A DNA stretch of 64,000 bases, taken from assembly GCF_019711655.1 (NCBI RefSeq), contig NZ_JAIGNU010000001.1, positions 1,707,501 to 1,771,500 of the forward strand. Reading direction: 5' to 3'. The notes beneath the pieces are model-generated. The model made no database searches, was not told the DNA's origin, and saw only the letters and a list, made by a program, of their open reading frames with translations. This document shows, piece by piece, positions 46,643 to 55,174 of the stretch. The position numbers and the translations under genes are program-made. Numbering within the stretch: the first letter of the stretch is position 1; each line of letters opens with the position of its first letter. This stretch comes from Qipengyuania mesophila. GTDB taxonomy: Bacteria; Pseudomonadota; Alphaproteobacteria; Sphingomonadales; Sphingomonadaceae.

Positions 46643-47815
46643 TCATGCACGCCGGGCGGCCGTTGGCCCTGCCTCGCTATAGCGCCTGCATGTCCGCTTG
46701 CCGGCATCCTTGGCGTCGTAGAGCGCCCTGTCGGCACGGATGCGAAGCTCATGGGCGGTCAACGCGTCTTCCGGCAGGCAGGCAAACCCGGCGCTGGCTC
46801 CGACCCGGACCGTGACATCGGGTGCTATCACGAACGCCTCGTTGCAAATCGCCTCGACCAAGGCTTCACCGAATTTGCGTACGTGATCGACGTCGCAATC
46901 GCGAACCACGACCATGAACTCGTCGCCGCCCATGCGCGCGACGATGCCCTTCTCCCCGGCTGCGAGCGTGATCCGTCGCGCGACTTCCACCAGAACGGTG
47001 TCGCCCGCTCCGTGACCGTATTCGTCGTTGATGCCCTTGAAGCCGTCGAGATCGAGCGAGATGATCGCCATCGTCTGTCCGGGGCTGGCGACGAGGCGGC
47101 TCAGGCGCTCATCCATACCCTGCCGATTGTATATGCCCGTCAGACTGTCGTGGAGCGCCAGCTGCAGGTTTTCTTCCTCGGCCAGCAGGCTCTTCAGGAG
47201 CGTCTCGTGGAAGGTGTTGATGATCTGGCGCGCGCCGAACACAAACGGCGGCGTGAGCAGGACGATCACGGAGAGCCAGGGTTGGTCCGAAACGACGGCG
47301 CCAGCCACGAAGGGGATATCAAGAAGCAGCAGCAGAAGCGTCGCAAAGGCCGGGGCTGCGTAGTTTCGCGAACACACCGGTCCGAGAAGTGCCATGACGG
47401 TTGTTGCGGAAAGGACCTGGAGCACCGGGTCGCTACCGCTCATGATGGTGAAAGCCAGGGCGCCCTGCAGGCCGCACCAAAGGACCGAGAGCAGGGCGGA
47501 CCAGCTTACATCGATAGTTGCGGCCTTACCCTCGATCGCCCGGCGTCGGCGCCACTCGAGGAGGCGAGCCACCGCCAACGCGATTTCGAGGACCGTGAAT
47601 GTGGTGAAGACCGCGGACGGTGAGCGAATATTCGCGGTCGTCAGGATGATCAGCGAACACAGCGAGCCCATCAGGGCCGCGGTCGGCGAGTTCAGCAGCT
47701 GCGCGTAGAGGCGGCTTCGGATGTCGTCGCCAATTGCCAGACCGCTTCGAAACAGGCGACCGGCACCGACCCGCTCCGCCATCGAGATCGTATAAGTCGT
47801 GGTGTTGCGTTCCAT
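46643..47815 (-). CDS. Membrane diguanylate cyclase (GGDEF)
   Basis: 390 aa with an N-terminal membrane sensor of about six helices (residues 40-205) and a GGDEF domain. The active-site motif is GGDEF in RMGGDEFMVV (near residue 296), so it should make c-di-GMP. The RxxD inhibitory site that normally sits five residues before is missing. The PilZ protein at 8.7 kb is a possible but unproven receptor. Confidence 0.9.
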   Translation of the reverse strand: MERNTTTYTISMAERVGAGRLFRSGLAIGDDIRSRLYAQLLNSPTAALMGSLCSLIILTTANIRSPSAVFTTFTVLEIALAVARLLEWRRRRAIEGKAATIDVSWSALLSVLWCGLQGALAFTIMSGSDPVLQVLSATTVMALLGPVCSRNYAAPAFATLLLLLLDIPFVAGAVVSDQPWLSVIVLLTPPFVFGARQIINTFHETLLKSLLAEEENLQLALHDSLTGIYNRQGMDERLSRLVASPGQTMAIISLDLDGFKGINDEYGHGAGDTVLVEVARRITLAAGEKGIVARMGGDEFMVVVRDCDVDHVRKFGEALVEAICNEAFVIAPDVTVRVGASAGFACLPEDALTAHELRIRADRALYDAKDAGKRTCRRYSEAGPTAARRA

Positions 47816-47979
47816 CCGCCGACTATCGGTCGATAGGGTTAAGAGATGGTGGTGCGCGAGATCAGTGATTCCCTGAGAAGATCGAGGGATTTCGCAGGTT
47901 TCCGGTGAGCTGAACCAGGTGAAGGGGCAGGGGCTATCCGGCTCTTGGCCCAGGCCTCGGAATTGCTATTTCAGGGGAT

Positions 47980-48066
47980 TGGTGCGGTCGAGAAGACTCG
48001 AACTTCCACGGCCTTGCGGCCACAACGACCTCAACGTTGCGCGTCTACCAGTTCCGCCACGACCGC
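47980..48066 (-). tRNA. tRNA-Leu (GAG)
   Basis: Acceptor GCGGTCG pairs with CGACCGC, CCA encoded. The anticodon stem CAACG/CGTTG holds loop TTGAGGT, giving GAG (codon CUC). A long variable arm (GGCCGCAAGGCC) confirms a class II tRNA, and the T loop is TTCGAGT. Confidence 0.97.
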
Positions 48067-48178
48067 ACACAGTCTGCACCGGGAGCGAATCCGCGAAGGG
48101 CGGCTCCCGTCGGTAGGAGCGCGCCACTAGCAGCGAGGCTTCGCCCCCGCAAGCATCTTTATTGCGCGAATGGGAAAG

Positions 48179-49012
48179 CTAGCGCGGGGCCCAGCCGATA
48201 TCGGCGAAGACCGCCGATTTGGGCACGTCGGTGACCGCTTCGTTGATGGTCAGTTCCTCGCCCGGCGCGAGGCTCGACTGCGGCGGCTGGACCACCCAGC
48301 TGTAGACCTGCCGCTCGCGCTGGTCGCGCAGCACGATCAGGATCGAGGGGATCGGGCGCGATTCGCGCGCGGTGTTCTTGACGACGATGCGCGCGCCGAA
48401 GAATTCGGTGCCGTTGGGCAGCGTGCGCCGTTCCTGCTGCTCGACCGGGAAGCGCAGCTCGAGGTCGGGCTGCGCCGCGCCGAACAGCGGGCGCGAAACG
48501 GGAACCCAGTCGGGCAGGCCGACATAATTGACCGCCACCACGGTGGTGAGCGCGACGGCCGCGAAGATCGCTGCCGCCCAGGTCCACAGTTTCGTCAGGT
48601 TCCGGCGCGGGCGGAAGGGCGGCGCATGGTCGAAGCGCGAGGGCCCGACTTCTTCTTCCGGCTCGGGGGGGGGCGGAAGATCGTCCTGCACCTCGCCATA
48701 GGGTGGTGCGGTCTCGTCGAAATCCGGTCCCTCATGCGCCGTGTCCGCCGGTGCCGTATCGTCATAGGTGAAGCCCGGCTTGGCCTGCGGCGCCGGTCGC
48801 TCAGGGGCGGGCGGCGGCGGGGGGGGCGGAGCTGGTGGAGGGGGTGCGGGAGCAACTGGGACCTCTTCGAGCGCGGCGAGCCGCTCCGCATCTGGCCCGT
48901 CCTGGAACCAGCTGTGCTTGCATTTCGCGCAGCGCACGGTGCGCCCTTCGATTCCGATGGCGCTGTCGGGCACGACATAGCGCGTGGAACAGGCAGGGCA
49001 GGCAATGATCAT
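48179..49012 (-). CDS. MJ0042 zinc-ribbon membrane protein
   Basis: 277 aa. N-terminal MJ0042 zinc ribbon with Cys5, Cys8, Cys28 and Cys31 (MIIACPAC ... VRCAKCKHSW). This is followed by a Pro-rich linker (about 50-75, 11 consecutive-rich prolines), an acidic stretch, one transmembrane helix (~142-164) and an extracytoplasmic DUF3426-like domain. It lies just upstream of and divergent from ftsE, a common alphaproteobacterial order. Role unknown. Confidence 0.82.
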   Translation of the reverse strand: MIIACPACSTRYVVPDSAIGIEGRTVRCAKCKHSWFQDGPDAERLAALEEVPVAPAPPPPAPPPPPPPAPERPAPQAKPGFTYDDTAPADTAHEGPDFDETAPPYGEVQDDLPPPPEPEEEVGPSRFDHAPPFRPRRNLTKLWTWAAAIFAAVALTTVVAVNYVGLPDWVPVSRPLFGAAQPDLELRFPVEQQERRTLPNGTEFFGARIVVKNTARESRPIPSILIVLRDQRERQVYSWVVQPPQSSLAPGEELTINEAVTDVPKSAVFADIGWAPR

Positions 49013-49167
49013 GGTGACCCAAGGCCTTAGGCCGCGCTGCGAATCACGACAAGCGACAGCCCTGTTCGCAAACCCCGAGAGCGGCTTTTTTCCACATGCA
49101 AGCGCGGTTATAGGCTGTTCGCGACGATGACTGGCGCCTCTTTCCTCTTGATCCAGCCGGTCGGGCG

Positions 49168-49893
49168 ATGAGCGCGCCCGAGGAAGAGATCGTCCGGTTC
49201 GACAATGTCGGGCTGCGCTACGGCACCGAACGCGAGGTGCTGTCGAACATTTCCTTCACGCTGTTCCCCGGCCGGTTCTACTTCCTCACCGGTGCCAGCG
49301 GCGCGGGCAAGACCTCGCTGCTCAAGCTGCTCTATCTCGCCCAGCGGCCCTCGCGCGGGGCGATCCGCATGTTCGGTACCGACGTCATCACCCAGCCGCG
49401 CGAGAGGCTGCCCGCCTATCGCCGGCGCATGGGGGTCGTGTTCCAGGACTTCCGGCTGGTCGACCACCTTTCGGCCTTCGACAATGTCGCGCTGCCGCTG
49501 CGCGTGTCGGGCGTGCGCGAGGCGGACCTGCTGGGACCGGTATCGGACATGCTCGAATGGGTCGGCCTGGCCCACCGTGCCGACGCGCGCCCGGCGACGC
49601 TGTCGGGCGGCGAGCAGCAGCGCGTCGCGATCGCCCGCGCGGTGATCGGGCGGCCCGACATGCTGGTGGCCGACGAGCCGACGGGCAACGTCGATCCGGA
49701 CATGGCGCTCAAGCTCATTCGCCTGTTCGAGGCGCTCAACCGCCTCGGCACCACCGTGGTGGTGGCGACGCACGACGTCCACCTGCTGCGCAAGGTGCCC
49801 GATTCGCTGATCATGCGGCTCGACAAGGGGCTGCTGTCCGATCCCACGGGCGCGCTGCGCTATCCGCCGCGCCGGGTGGGGGCGGGCGAATGA
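49168..49893 (+). CDS. ftsE: Cell division ATP-binding protein FtsE
   Basis: 241-aa ABC ATPase. Walker A is GASGAGKTS, the signature LSGGEQQR and Walker [13 protein letters not shown]. It pairs with FtsX, energising periplasmic peptidoglycan hydrolase activity during division. ATG at 49168 (MSAPEEE). The stop overlaps the ftsX ATG by 4 nt. Confidence 0.94.
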   Translation: MSAPEEEIVRFDNVGLRYGTEREVLSNISFTLFPGRFYFLTGASGAGKTSLLKLLYLAQRPSRGAIRMFGTDVITQPRERLPAYRRRMGVVFQDFRLVDHLSAFDNVALPLRVSGVREADLLGPVSDMLEWVGLAHRADARPATLSGGEQQRVAIARAVIGRPDMLVADEPTGNVDPDMALKLIRLFEALNRLGTTVVVATHDVHLLRKVPDSLIMRLDKGLLSDPTGALRYPPRRVGAGE

Positions 49894-50822
49894 AGAAGCC
49901 CCCGGTGCTCAGCCGCGCCGCGGCACGCGGCCCCGCTCCGCTACGCGGCAAGCGGGCGGCGCACCTGCTGCCGCGGGCTCGCCTCGGCGGACCGATGCCC
50001 TGGGTGATCGCGATCATGGTCGCGCTGACCGTGCTGGCCGCTGGTGGTGGGCTGGCGCTCGACAATCTCGCCGATCGCGCGCGCGGCGAGCTTGCCGGCA
50101 GCGCGACTGTACAGATCCTCGCCGCCGATCCGGCGAACCGCGCCCAGCAGGCCGAGGCGGCGGCCGATCTGCTGGTGCAGGACCCTGCCGTGGCGGGGCT
50201 TGCACTGGTGCCGCAGGATACGGTGGAGGAACTGCTCGAGCCCTGGCTCGGGACCGACAATCCCGAGGATGCTGTGCCGATCCCGACGCTGATCGACCTG
50301 CGCCTGCGTGGCGGTGCCGACCAGGCGACGCTCGAACGGCTGCGCAGCCTGCTCGCCGACCGCGCGCCCGATGCGCGGATCGATGCGCAGGGCAAGTGGC
50401 TCGCCCCGGTGCTTGCTGCGCTGTCGGCGCTGGGATGGATGGCGCTGGGGCTGATCGCGCTGCTCGCCTTCACCGGCGCCGCGGCGGTATGGCTGGCCGC
50501 GCGCAATGCGCTCGGCAGCAATCGCGACACGATCGAGATCGTCCATTTGCTCGGCGGCAGCGACCACCAGATCGCGCAGATCTTCCAGCGCTCGATCCTC
50601 TTCGATGCGCTGCTCGGCGGCGTGTTCGGCCTCGCCTTCGGCATGGTCGCGGTGTGGCTGATGGGGGCGCAGTTCTCAGCGCTCGATTCGGGCCTTGTGT
50701 CGGGTGGCGGGCTCGAAACCACCGACTGGCTGGTCTTGGCCCTTGTCCCCGCGGGGGCGGTTGCTCTAGCGGTCCTCACGGCGCGGTTCACCGTCCTCGC
50801 GTCGCTCAGGAAAATGCTGTGA
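49890..50822 (+). CDS. ftsX: Cell division protein FtsX
   Basis: 310 aa, partner of FtsE. Four transmembrane helices: one after the charged N-terminus (~36-58), then three in the C-terminal half, with a periplasmic domain between (RLRGGADQATLERL). The cytoplasmic segment LGGSDHQIAQIF contacts the ATPase in this family. The TGA overlaps the GTG of the next gene. Confidence 0.92.
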   Translation: MKKPPVLSRAAARGPAPLRGKRAAHLLPRARLGGPMPWVIAIMVALTVLAAGGGLALDNLADRARGELAGSATVQILAADPANRAQQAEAAADLLVQDPAVAGLALVPQDTVEELLEPWLGTDNPEDAVPIPTLIDLRLRGGADQATLERLRSLLADRAPDARIDAQGKWLAPVLAALSALGWMALGLIALLAFTGAAAVWLAARNALGSNRDTIEIVHLLGGSDHQIAQIFQRSILFDALLGGVFGLAFGMVAVWLMGAQFSALDSGLVSGGGLETTDWLVLALVPAGAVALAVLTARFTVLASLRKML

Positions 50823-51349
50823 TCCTCCGCTTCTTCGCCGCCGTCGTGCTGATCTATGCGCTGGGCTTCCTCGGCTTCGCCGTGGCGCTGCCCAAGCCCG
50901 CCACCGACGAGAAGACCGATGCGGTGATCGTGCTGACCGGCGGACCCGGGCGGATCGCGCGCGGGCTCGACGTGGTCGGGCAGGGGTTGGCCAAGGAAAT
51001 GTTCGTCTCCGGCGTCGATCCCGAGGTCAAGCCGGCCGAATTCGCCGCCGAGTTCGACGTCTCGCGGCGGACGATGGAATGCTGCGTCAAGCTCGGCTAC
51101 CTCGCGGTCGACACGCGCAGCAATGCCGGCGAGGCCGCGCAATGGCTCAAGGAGAATGATTTCACCACGGTGCGGCTGGTGACGACCGACTGGCACATGG
51201 CGCGCGCCGCGTCCGAATTCAGCGAGACGCTGCCGCCCGAGGTCGAGGTGATCAAGGACGCGGTTCCCTCGCATCCCGACCTCGCGACGCTCTATCTCGA
51301 ATACAACAAGCTGCTCGCGGCGGCGGTTTCGCAGGGCCTGCCGCGGTGA
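50819..51349 (+). CDS. YdcF/DUF218 family protein
   Basis: 176 aa with an N-terminal membrane helix and a DUF218 domain (AVIVLTGGPGRIARG, MFVSGVDPEV, NAGEAAQWLKENDF, VTTDWHMARA). GTG start overlaps the ftsX stop (GTGA). DUF218 proteins are envelope-related; a role in peptidoglycan or exopolysaccharide is only assumed. It sits in the ftsEX-plsC order typical of this group. Confidence 0.85.
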   Translation: MILRFFAAVVLIYALGFLGFAVALPKPATDEKTDAVIVLTGGPGRIARGLDVVGQGLAKEMFVSGVDPEVKPAEFAAEFDVSRRTMECCVKLGYLAVDTRSNAGEAAQWLKENDFTTVRLVTTDWHMARAASEFSETLPPEVEVIKDAVPSHPDLATLYLEYNKLLAAAVSQGLPR

Positions 51350-52038
51350 GGGGGCTGGTGCGCCTGCTGCGGAACATCGCCTTCTATCTGGCCTTCTATA
51401 TCGGCAGCCTGCTGATCACCTCCGCCTCGCTGATCGCGCTGCCCTTCAGCGTCACGGCATTCCGCGCGCGGGTGCGCAACTGGTCGCAATGGCAGCGCTG
51501 GTGCCTGACGCACCTGCTCGGCTGCGAGATCGTCCACGAGGGCGCGCCGCTGGCCGAGCCGGTGCTCTACGCGATCAAGCACGAGAGCTTCTTCGAGGCG
51601 ATCGATGCGCCCGCCTTGTTCGACTGCCCGAGCGTCTTCGCCAAGCAGGAGCTGTTCAGCATCCCGCTGTGGGGCCGCGCGGCGGCGGCCTTCGGGCTGG
51701 TCCCGGTCGAGCGCGACGCGGGGGCGAAGGCGCTGATGCGGATGATCCGCTCGGCCAAGGCGCTGGTGGCCGACGGGCGCCCGCTGGTGATCTTTCCCGA
51801 GGGCACGCGTGTCCCGCATGGCGAGAAACGCGAACTGCAATCGGGTTTCGCCGGGCTCTACAAGATGCTCGGCCTGCCAGTGGTCCCGGTCGCGGTGAAC
51901 AGCGGCCCGGTCTATCACCGCCGGCTCAAGCAGCCGGGGCGAATCACCTACAAGTTCGGCGAGCCGATCCCGCCGGGCCTGCCGCGAGACGAGGTCGAGG
52001 AGCGGGTGCGAGAAGCGATCAACGCGCTGAACGCGTGA
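51346..52038 (+). CDS. plsC: 1-acylglycerol-3-phosphate O-acyltransferase
   Basis: 230 aa membrane enzyme that makes phosphatidic acid. The catalytic block is HESFFE (His79, Glu84), a HX4E variant of HX4D that is usual in several alphaproteobacterial PlsC. FPEGTR occurs near residue 151 and VPVAVNSGPVY follows. GTG start overlaps the DUF218 stop by 4 nt (GTGA), ending the ftsE operon. Confidence 0.92.
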   Translation: MRGLVRLLRNIAFYLAFYIGSLLITSASLIALPFSVTAFRARVRNWSQWQRWCLTHLLGCEIVHEGAPLAEPVLYAIKHESFFEAIDAPALFDCPSVFAKQELFSIPLWGRAAAAFGLVPVERDAGAKALMRMIRSAKALVADGRPLVIFPEGTRVPHGEKRELQSGFAGLYKMLGLPVVPVAVNSGPVYHRRLKQPGRITYKFGEPIPPGLPRDEVEERVREAINALNA

Positions 52039-52118
52039 GTTGCGTTGCGCGCAAGTTGACCAAGTACATTCCGGTCGCACTGTCTGGACGAACTCCATAG
52101 AGACGCGCTCAAACGCGA

Positions 52119-52143
52119 AAGCCCCGCACGGGCGGCGGGGCTT
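52119..52143. terminator. Hairpin after plsC, possible terminator
   Basis: A perfect 9-bp stem (AAGCCCCGC at 52119-52127 with GCGGGGCTT at 52135-52143) and a 7-nt loop. No long T run follows, so termination may be weak. Confidence 0.4.
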
Positions 52144-52273
52144 CGGACAGGGTGGATCGACGGGTCAAAGAACGCCTCGAGCCTAGGCCCGTGTCGTGCC
52201 TGTAGGAAAGGGGGAATCGCTGCTTGAGGGATAGTCTCCATCCCCGGGGATCGACCTGCAAAGCCGCCATTCC

Positions 52274-52294
52274 GTTAACGACCCGATTGCGGAC
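52274..52294 (+). repeat. Upstream box, first gene
   Basis: GTTAACGACCCGATT followed by GCGGAC. It ends 26 nt before the ATG at 52321. No partner downstream box lies before it, so the array begins here. Confidence 0.7.
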
Positions 52295-52320
52295 GTTCGT
52301 GAAACCGTTAGTCTAACGCG

Positions 52321-52878
52321 ATGTCGCGCCAATTTTTTCTCACGATTGCATTGATATTTGTGAGTGCCTGTTCCGACGCTGGAGCAGAGCACGGCGTTTC
52401 GCGAGATCACGAGAAAATTGTCCGCGCCGTTCTGATCGCACAGCCCGATGTAGCGACGCAGCACCGCGAGTTCGTTGCTGAGTATCCCGACGAAGCCAGC
52501 TGGCTGGATAGGTTTCTTGATTTTCGGCTTTGCGTTGCTCGTGAGACCGCAGGCACCGACGATGATTTTGAACGCACCGAATGGGAAGCGGGCGATCCGC
52601 CACCTGATTTCGCGATCTACAGCGATCGTTGGGAGGAGTCGCCCTCGCGCCAAAACATCCCTGGCGACGTGCTACCCGAACATCTTCGTTGGGACGCAGC
52701 TCTATCCTTTTGCCCAAGTGGCGTGCTGCGCATTGGCAATCCCATCATTCAGGGCGACAGATCCGTCGTCTACGTTGAAAACTCATCCAGCATCCATGGC
52801 TGGGCGGGGGAAATCGAGTTGATCAGAGACGGTGACGAATGGATCGTCCAAGAAGAACGGAATTGGTGGCAGACATAG
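52321..52878 (+). CDS. Orphan lipoprotein-like gene (array gene 1)
   Basis: 185 aa with a signal peptide and lipobox-like VSAC (Cys17). No family is recognised. Two short acidic/aromatic blocks include DRFLDFRLCVARE and IHGWAGEIELIRDGDEWIV. No Shine-Dalgarno is evident before the ATG. Confidence 0.6.
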   Translation: MSRQFFLTIALIFVSACSDAGAEHGVSRDHEKIVRAVLIAQPDVATQHREFVAEYPDEASWLDRFLDFRLCVARETAGTDDDFERTEWEAGDPPPDFAIYSDRWEESPSRQNIPGDVLPEHLRWDAALSFCPSGVLRIGNPIIQGDRSVVYVENSSSIHGWAGEIELIRDGDEWIVQEERNWWQT

Positions 52879-52893
52879 TCACATCATATGTCC

Positions 52894-52964
52894 GCTAACC
52901 ACCCAGTTCGTGACTTGGCTACCGCCTGCTGAGCGGCACAGCAGCTAACGACCCGATTGCGGAC
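52894..52964 (+). repeat. Double boundary repeat between array genes 1 and 2
   Basis: The downstream box (52894-52914: GCTAACCACCCAGTT then CGTGAC) and upstream box (52944-52964: GCTAACGACCCGATT then GCGGAC) are direct-repeat relatives sharing GCTAAC, ACCC, TT and GAC. The 29-nt middle holds a hairpin CTGCTG-7 nt-CAGCAG. The whole unit is bounded by GTCCGC (52890) and GCGGAC. Confidence 0.75.
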
Positions 52965-52991
52965 GCAGGCACATCGGTTCAAAACCCCATT

Positions 52992-53456
52992 ATGAAGTTG
53001 GGCCCGACTCTTTGTCTCCTACTTGTTCCATTTGCGGCAAGTTGTGTGGGTGAGGATGTGGACGGCGGCGAGCAATGCACAGTCGAAGCGATAGGGAAGG
53101 AAACCGGCACCGGTAGTCTTGAAGCAACTCTCCAAGTCCCAAAGAGCTACATGTCGGGAGCCGAAATCTCCGATGGGGGAATCAGCGTTCAGCACAATGG
53201 ATGCGATTTTCCGCTCAACGCATTCTTCTCAAAGGAAACAGCAGAGCGCGTCATTGAAGAAACGCCGTCAAAGACCCTCAGCCATCACGAGGGGTTTTTC
53301 CGCGTCGTCGATGCCTCCTTGTCCATCTGGAAGTTTTCAGATGGTTCGGGAGAGACGCGGTTTTTTGTGACCGGAGTTCATGAGATACGCCCTATTTTGA
53401 AGGCGAGAACAGCTCATGAGAAGAGATATTATGATGAGCCCGGTGACGGCAGCTAA
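52992..53456 (+). CDS. Orphan lipoprotein-like gene (array gene 2)
   Basis: 154 aa. Signal peptide with lipobox-like AASC (Cys18). No family recognised. Its TAA stop is formed inside the following boundary repeat (GCTAACC). Confidence 0.6.
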   Translation: MKLGPTLCLLLVPFAASCVGEDVDGGEQCTVEAIGKETGTGSLEATLQVPKSYMSGAEISDGGISVQHNGCDFPLNAFFSKETAERVIEETPSKTLSHHEGFFRVVDASLSIWKFSDGSGETRFFVTGVHEIRPILKARTAHEKRYYDEPGDGS

Positions 53457-53533
53457 CCACCCAGTTCGTGACTTGGCTACCGCCTGCTGAGCGGCCCAGC
53501 AGCAGACTGGCAGCTAACGACCCGGTTGCGGAC
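53452..53533 (+). repeat. Double boundary repeat between array genes 2 and 3
   Basis: Same plan as the previous unit: downstream box 53452-53472, upstream box 53513-53533. Positions 53452-53501 match 52894-52943 almost base for base; an extra 11 nt separates the boxes. Confidence 0.8.
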
Positions 53534-53560
53534 ATCGCGCAATCGCGACTAGGTGTTCGA

Positions 53561-53806
53561 ATGATGGTGGAAGAGATTTACGGCCCGATCATTAGTTTAG
53601 TGGGTACAGCCTTTTTTGGGTGGCTGTTGGTGAATGGGTTTCGCACTGGTACGATGGTGTTTCCCCCCGCACCCACTGTCGAGTTAAGAGGGCGCAGAAC
53701 AGACCAGCCAGTGCGATTTTGGCTTGTTGCAATCTGGTTGGGCTTTTGGGCCATTGGGTGTGCCTTTGCCACAATCGGACAGCTCTTTTTCCCAAATGGG
53801 ATCTAG
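53561..53806 (+). CDS. Small two-helix membrane protein (array gene 3)
   Basis: 81 aa with two transmembrane helices (about 6-26 and 53-74) and a short loop rich in Pro/Arg. No family recognised. The ATG lies 27 nt after the upstream box. Confidence 0.55.
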   Translation: MMVEEIYGPIISLVGTAFFGWLLVNGFRTGTMVFPPAPTVELRGRRTDQPVRFWLVAIWLGFWAIGCAFATIGQLFFPNGI

Positions 53807-53828
53807 AACACCCCGGCGGTCAACGCGC

Positions 53829-53910
53829 GCTTTCCACCCAGTTTGTGACAGTTTCACCACGCCAGCGATGCGCCAGGAGCGGATGGGCGGATGACGATCC
53901 GATTGCGGAC
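53829..53910 (+). repeat. Double boundary repeat between array genes 3 and 4
   Basis: Downstream box 53829-53849 (GCTTTCCACCCAGTT then TGTGAC) and upstream box 53890-53910 (GATGACGATCCGATT then GCGGAC). The boxes are degenerate but keep CACCCAGTT and GATTGCGGAC. The middle is unrelated to the other units. Confidence 0.65.
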
Positions 53911-53938
53911 TTTGGCATTGAGAGACTAGATATTGCTC

Positions 53939-54190
53939 GTGGCTAATGTCGTTTACCTTTCGCCTGGAGCAGTGATGCCGGACGTTGGCGATGAGGGCCG
54001 GTGGCTCTTCATCGAAGCTGACGATGGCAGATTCTTCGGCACCGGAGGTTCTTGGAAGCAGTCAGGAGAGTGGGTCGGTTACGGATCGCATTCCCAAAGC
54101 GATGTATCGCTAGACACGGCCTTGGCAGCAGCACAAGAGTGGGCGGCGAAATACGATGTGCCGACCATCTGGGTTCAAAGTAGGCCGTAG
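53939..54190 (+). CDS. Orphan small protein (array gene 4)
   Basis: 83 aa (GTG start) or 85 aa (TTG at 53933). No signal peptide; no family recognised. The C-terminal half reads like a small binding domain (SLDTALAAAQEWAAKYDVPTIWVQ). The GTG at 53939 is favoured because it keeps the 27-28 nt distance to the upstream box seen in the array. Confidence 0.5.
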   Translation: MANVVYLSPGAVMPDVGDEGRWLFIEADDGRFFGTGGSWKQSGEWVGYGSHSQSDVSLDTALAAAQEWAAKYDVPTIWVQSRP

Positions 54191-54194
54191 GTCC

Positions 54195-54216
54195 GCATTC
54201 CACCCTACTTCAAGAC
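54195..54216 (+). repeat. Downstream box, last gene
   Basis: GCATTCCACCCTACTT then CAAGAC, preceded by GTCCGC at 54191. It directly follows the stop of array gene 4 and has no upstream box after it, which closes the array. Confidence 0.55.
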
Positions 54217-54268
54217 AAATGCGGGCCGTCACTTCGTGCCCAGAAGCGGCCCTTCGCCAGCCCGCCCC

Positions 54269-55174
54269 TCAGTGATCCTTGCGCCCGAAGTCGGGGCGCG
54301 CGTCGTCCTGGCCTTCCTCGATGATCGAGCGGCGGATGGTGCGGGTGCGCTCGAACAGATCGTAGAGTGTGTCGCCGTCGCCGTTGCGGATGGCGCGCTG
54401 GAGCAGGCTGAGGTCTTCGGTGAAACGGCCCAGCACCTCGAGCACCGCGTCGCGATTGGTCAGGAAGACGTCGCGCCACATGGTCGGATTGCTCGCCGCG
54501 ATGCGGGTGAAATCGCGGAAACCGCCGGCCGAATACTTGATCACCTCGCCGCGGGTCACGTCCTCGAGGTCGGAGGCGGTGCCGACGATGGTATAGGCGA
54601 TGAGGTGCGGGATGTGGCTGGTCACCGCGAGCACGACATCGTGGTGGTCGGCATCCATGATCTCGACCTTGGCGCCGATCCCCTCCCAGAAGGCGGAGAG
54701 CGTGTCGACCGCCGCCTGCGGCGCGTCCGCGCCGGGCGTGACGATGCACCAGCGATGGCGGAAGAGCTCGGCAAAGCCCGCATCGGGCCCGCTCTTCTCG
54801 GTCCCGGCGACGGGGTGCGCGGGGATCACAACGGCTTCGGGCAGCGCGGCGGTCAGCGCCTCGCCGACGCTGCGCTTGGACGAGCCGACGTCGCTGACCA
54901 CCGTGCCGGGCCGCAGATGCGGGGCGATCGCCTCGGCGGCATAGCCCATCGCGCCGACGGGGACGCAAAGGATGACGAGGTCGGCCTCGCCCACCGCCTC
55001 GGCAATCGTCTCGCAGACCGTGCCGACGAGGCCGCGCTCGGCGGCGCGGCGGCGCACATCGGCATCGGCATCCCAGCCCGTGGTCGCGACATCGGGGAGC
55101 ATGTCCTGCACCGCCAGCCCGATCGATCCCCCGATCAGGCCGAGGCCGACGATGGCGACGCGCTCGATGCTCAC
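54269..55174 (-). CDS. tyrA: Prephenate/arogenate dehydrogenase
   Basis: 301 aa; NAD(P)-dependent oxidative decarboxylation in tyrosine synthesis. The Rossmann motif [10 protein letters not shown] is at residues 10-19, VSDVGSSK and [15 protein letters not shown] are the family blocks, and [10 protein letters not shown] holds the catalytic His. The GTG start overlaps the hisC stop by 4 nt. Confidence 0.94.
   Translation of the reverse strand: MSIERVAIVGLGLIGGSIGLAVQDMLPDVATTGWDADADVRRRAAERGLVGTVCETIAEAVGEADLVILCVPVGAMGYAAEAIAPHLRPGTVVSDVGSSKRSVGEALTAALPEAVVIPAHPVAGTEKSGPDAGFAELFRHRWCIVTPGADAPQAAVDTLSAFWEGIGAKVEIMDADHHDVVLAVTSHIPHLIAYTIVGTASDLEDVTRGEVIKYSAGGFRDFTRIAASNPTMWRDVFLTNRDAVLEVLGRFTEDLSLLQRAIRNGDGDTLYDLFERTRTIRRSIIEEGQDDARPDFGRKDH

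Larger units (their letters stand above)
52274..54216 (+). mobile_element. Orphan-gene array with shared boundary boxes
   Basis: Four small genes lie in one orientation, each enclosed by the same kind of boxes. Before every gene stands an upstream box ending ATTGCGGAC (or GTTGCGGAC), and after every gene a box beginning near CCACCC. The array starts with a lone upstream box (52274) and ends with a lone downstream box (54195). The distance from upstream box to start codon is 26-28 nt in all four. Composition is AT-richer than the flanks. There is no integrase and the boxes do not fit standard attC (GTTRRRY), so the mechanism is unknown. Confidence 0.55.

Noticed and set aside
52274..54216. Standard integron cassette array
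   Set aside because: The boundary boxes lack GTTRRRY or RYYYAAC core sites and no integron integrase is present. Reported only as cassette-like.
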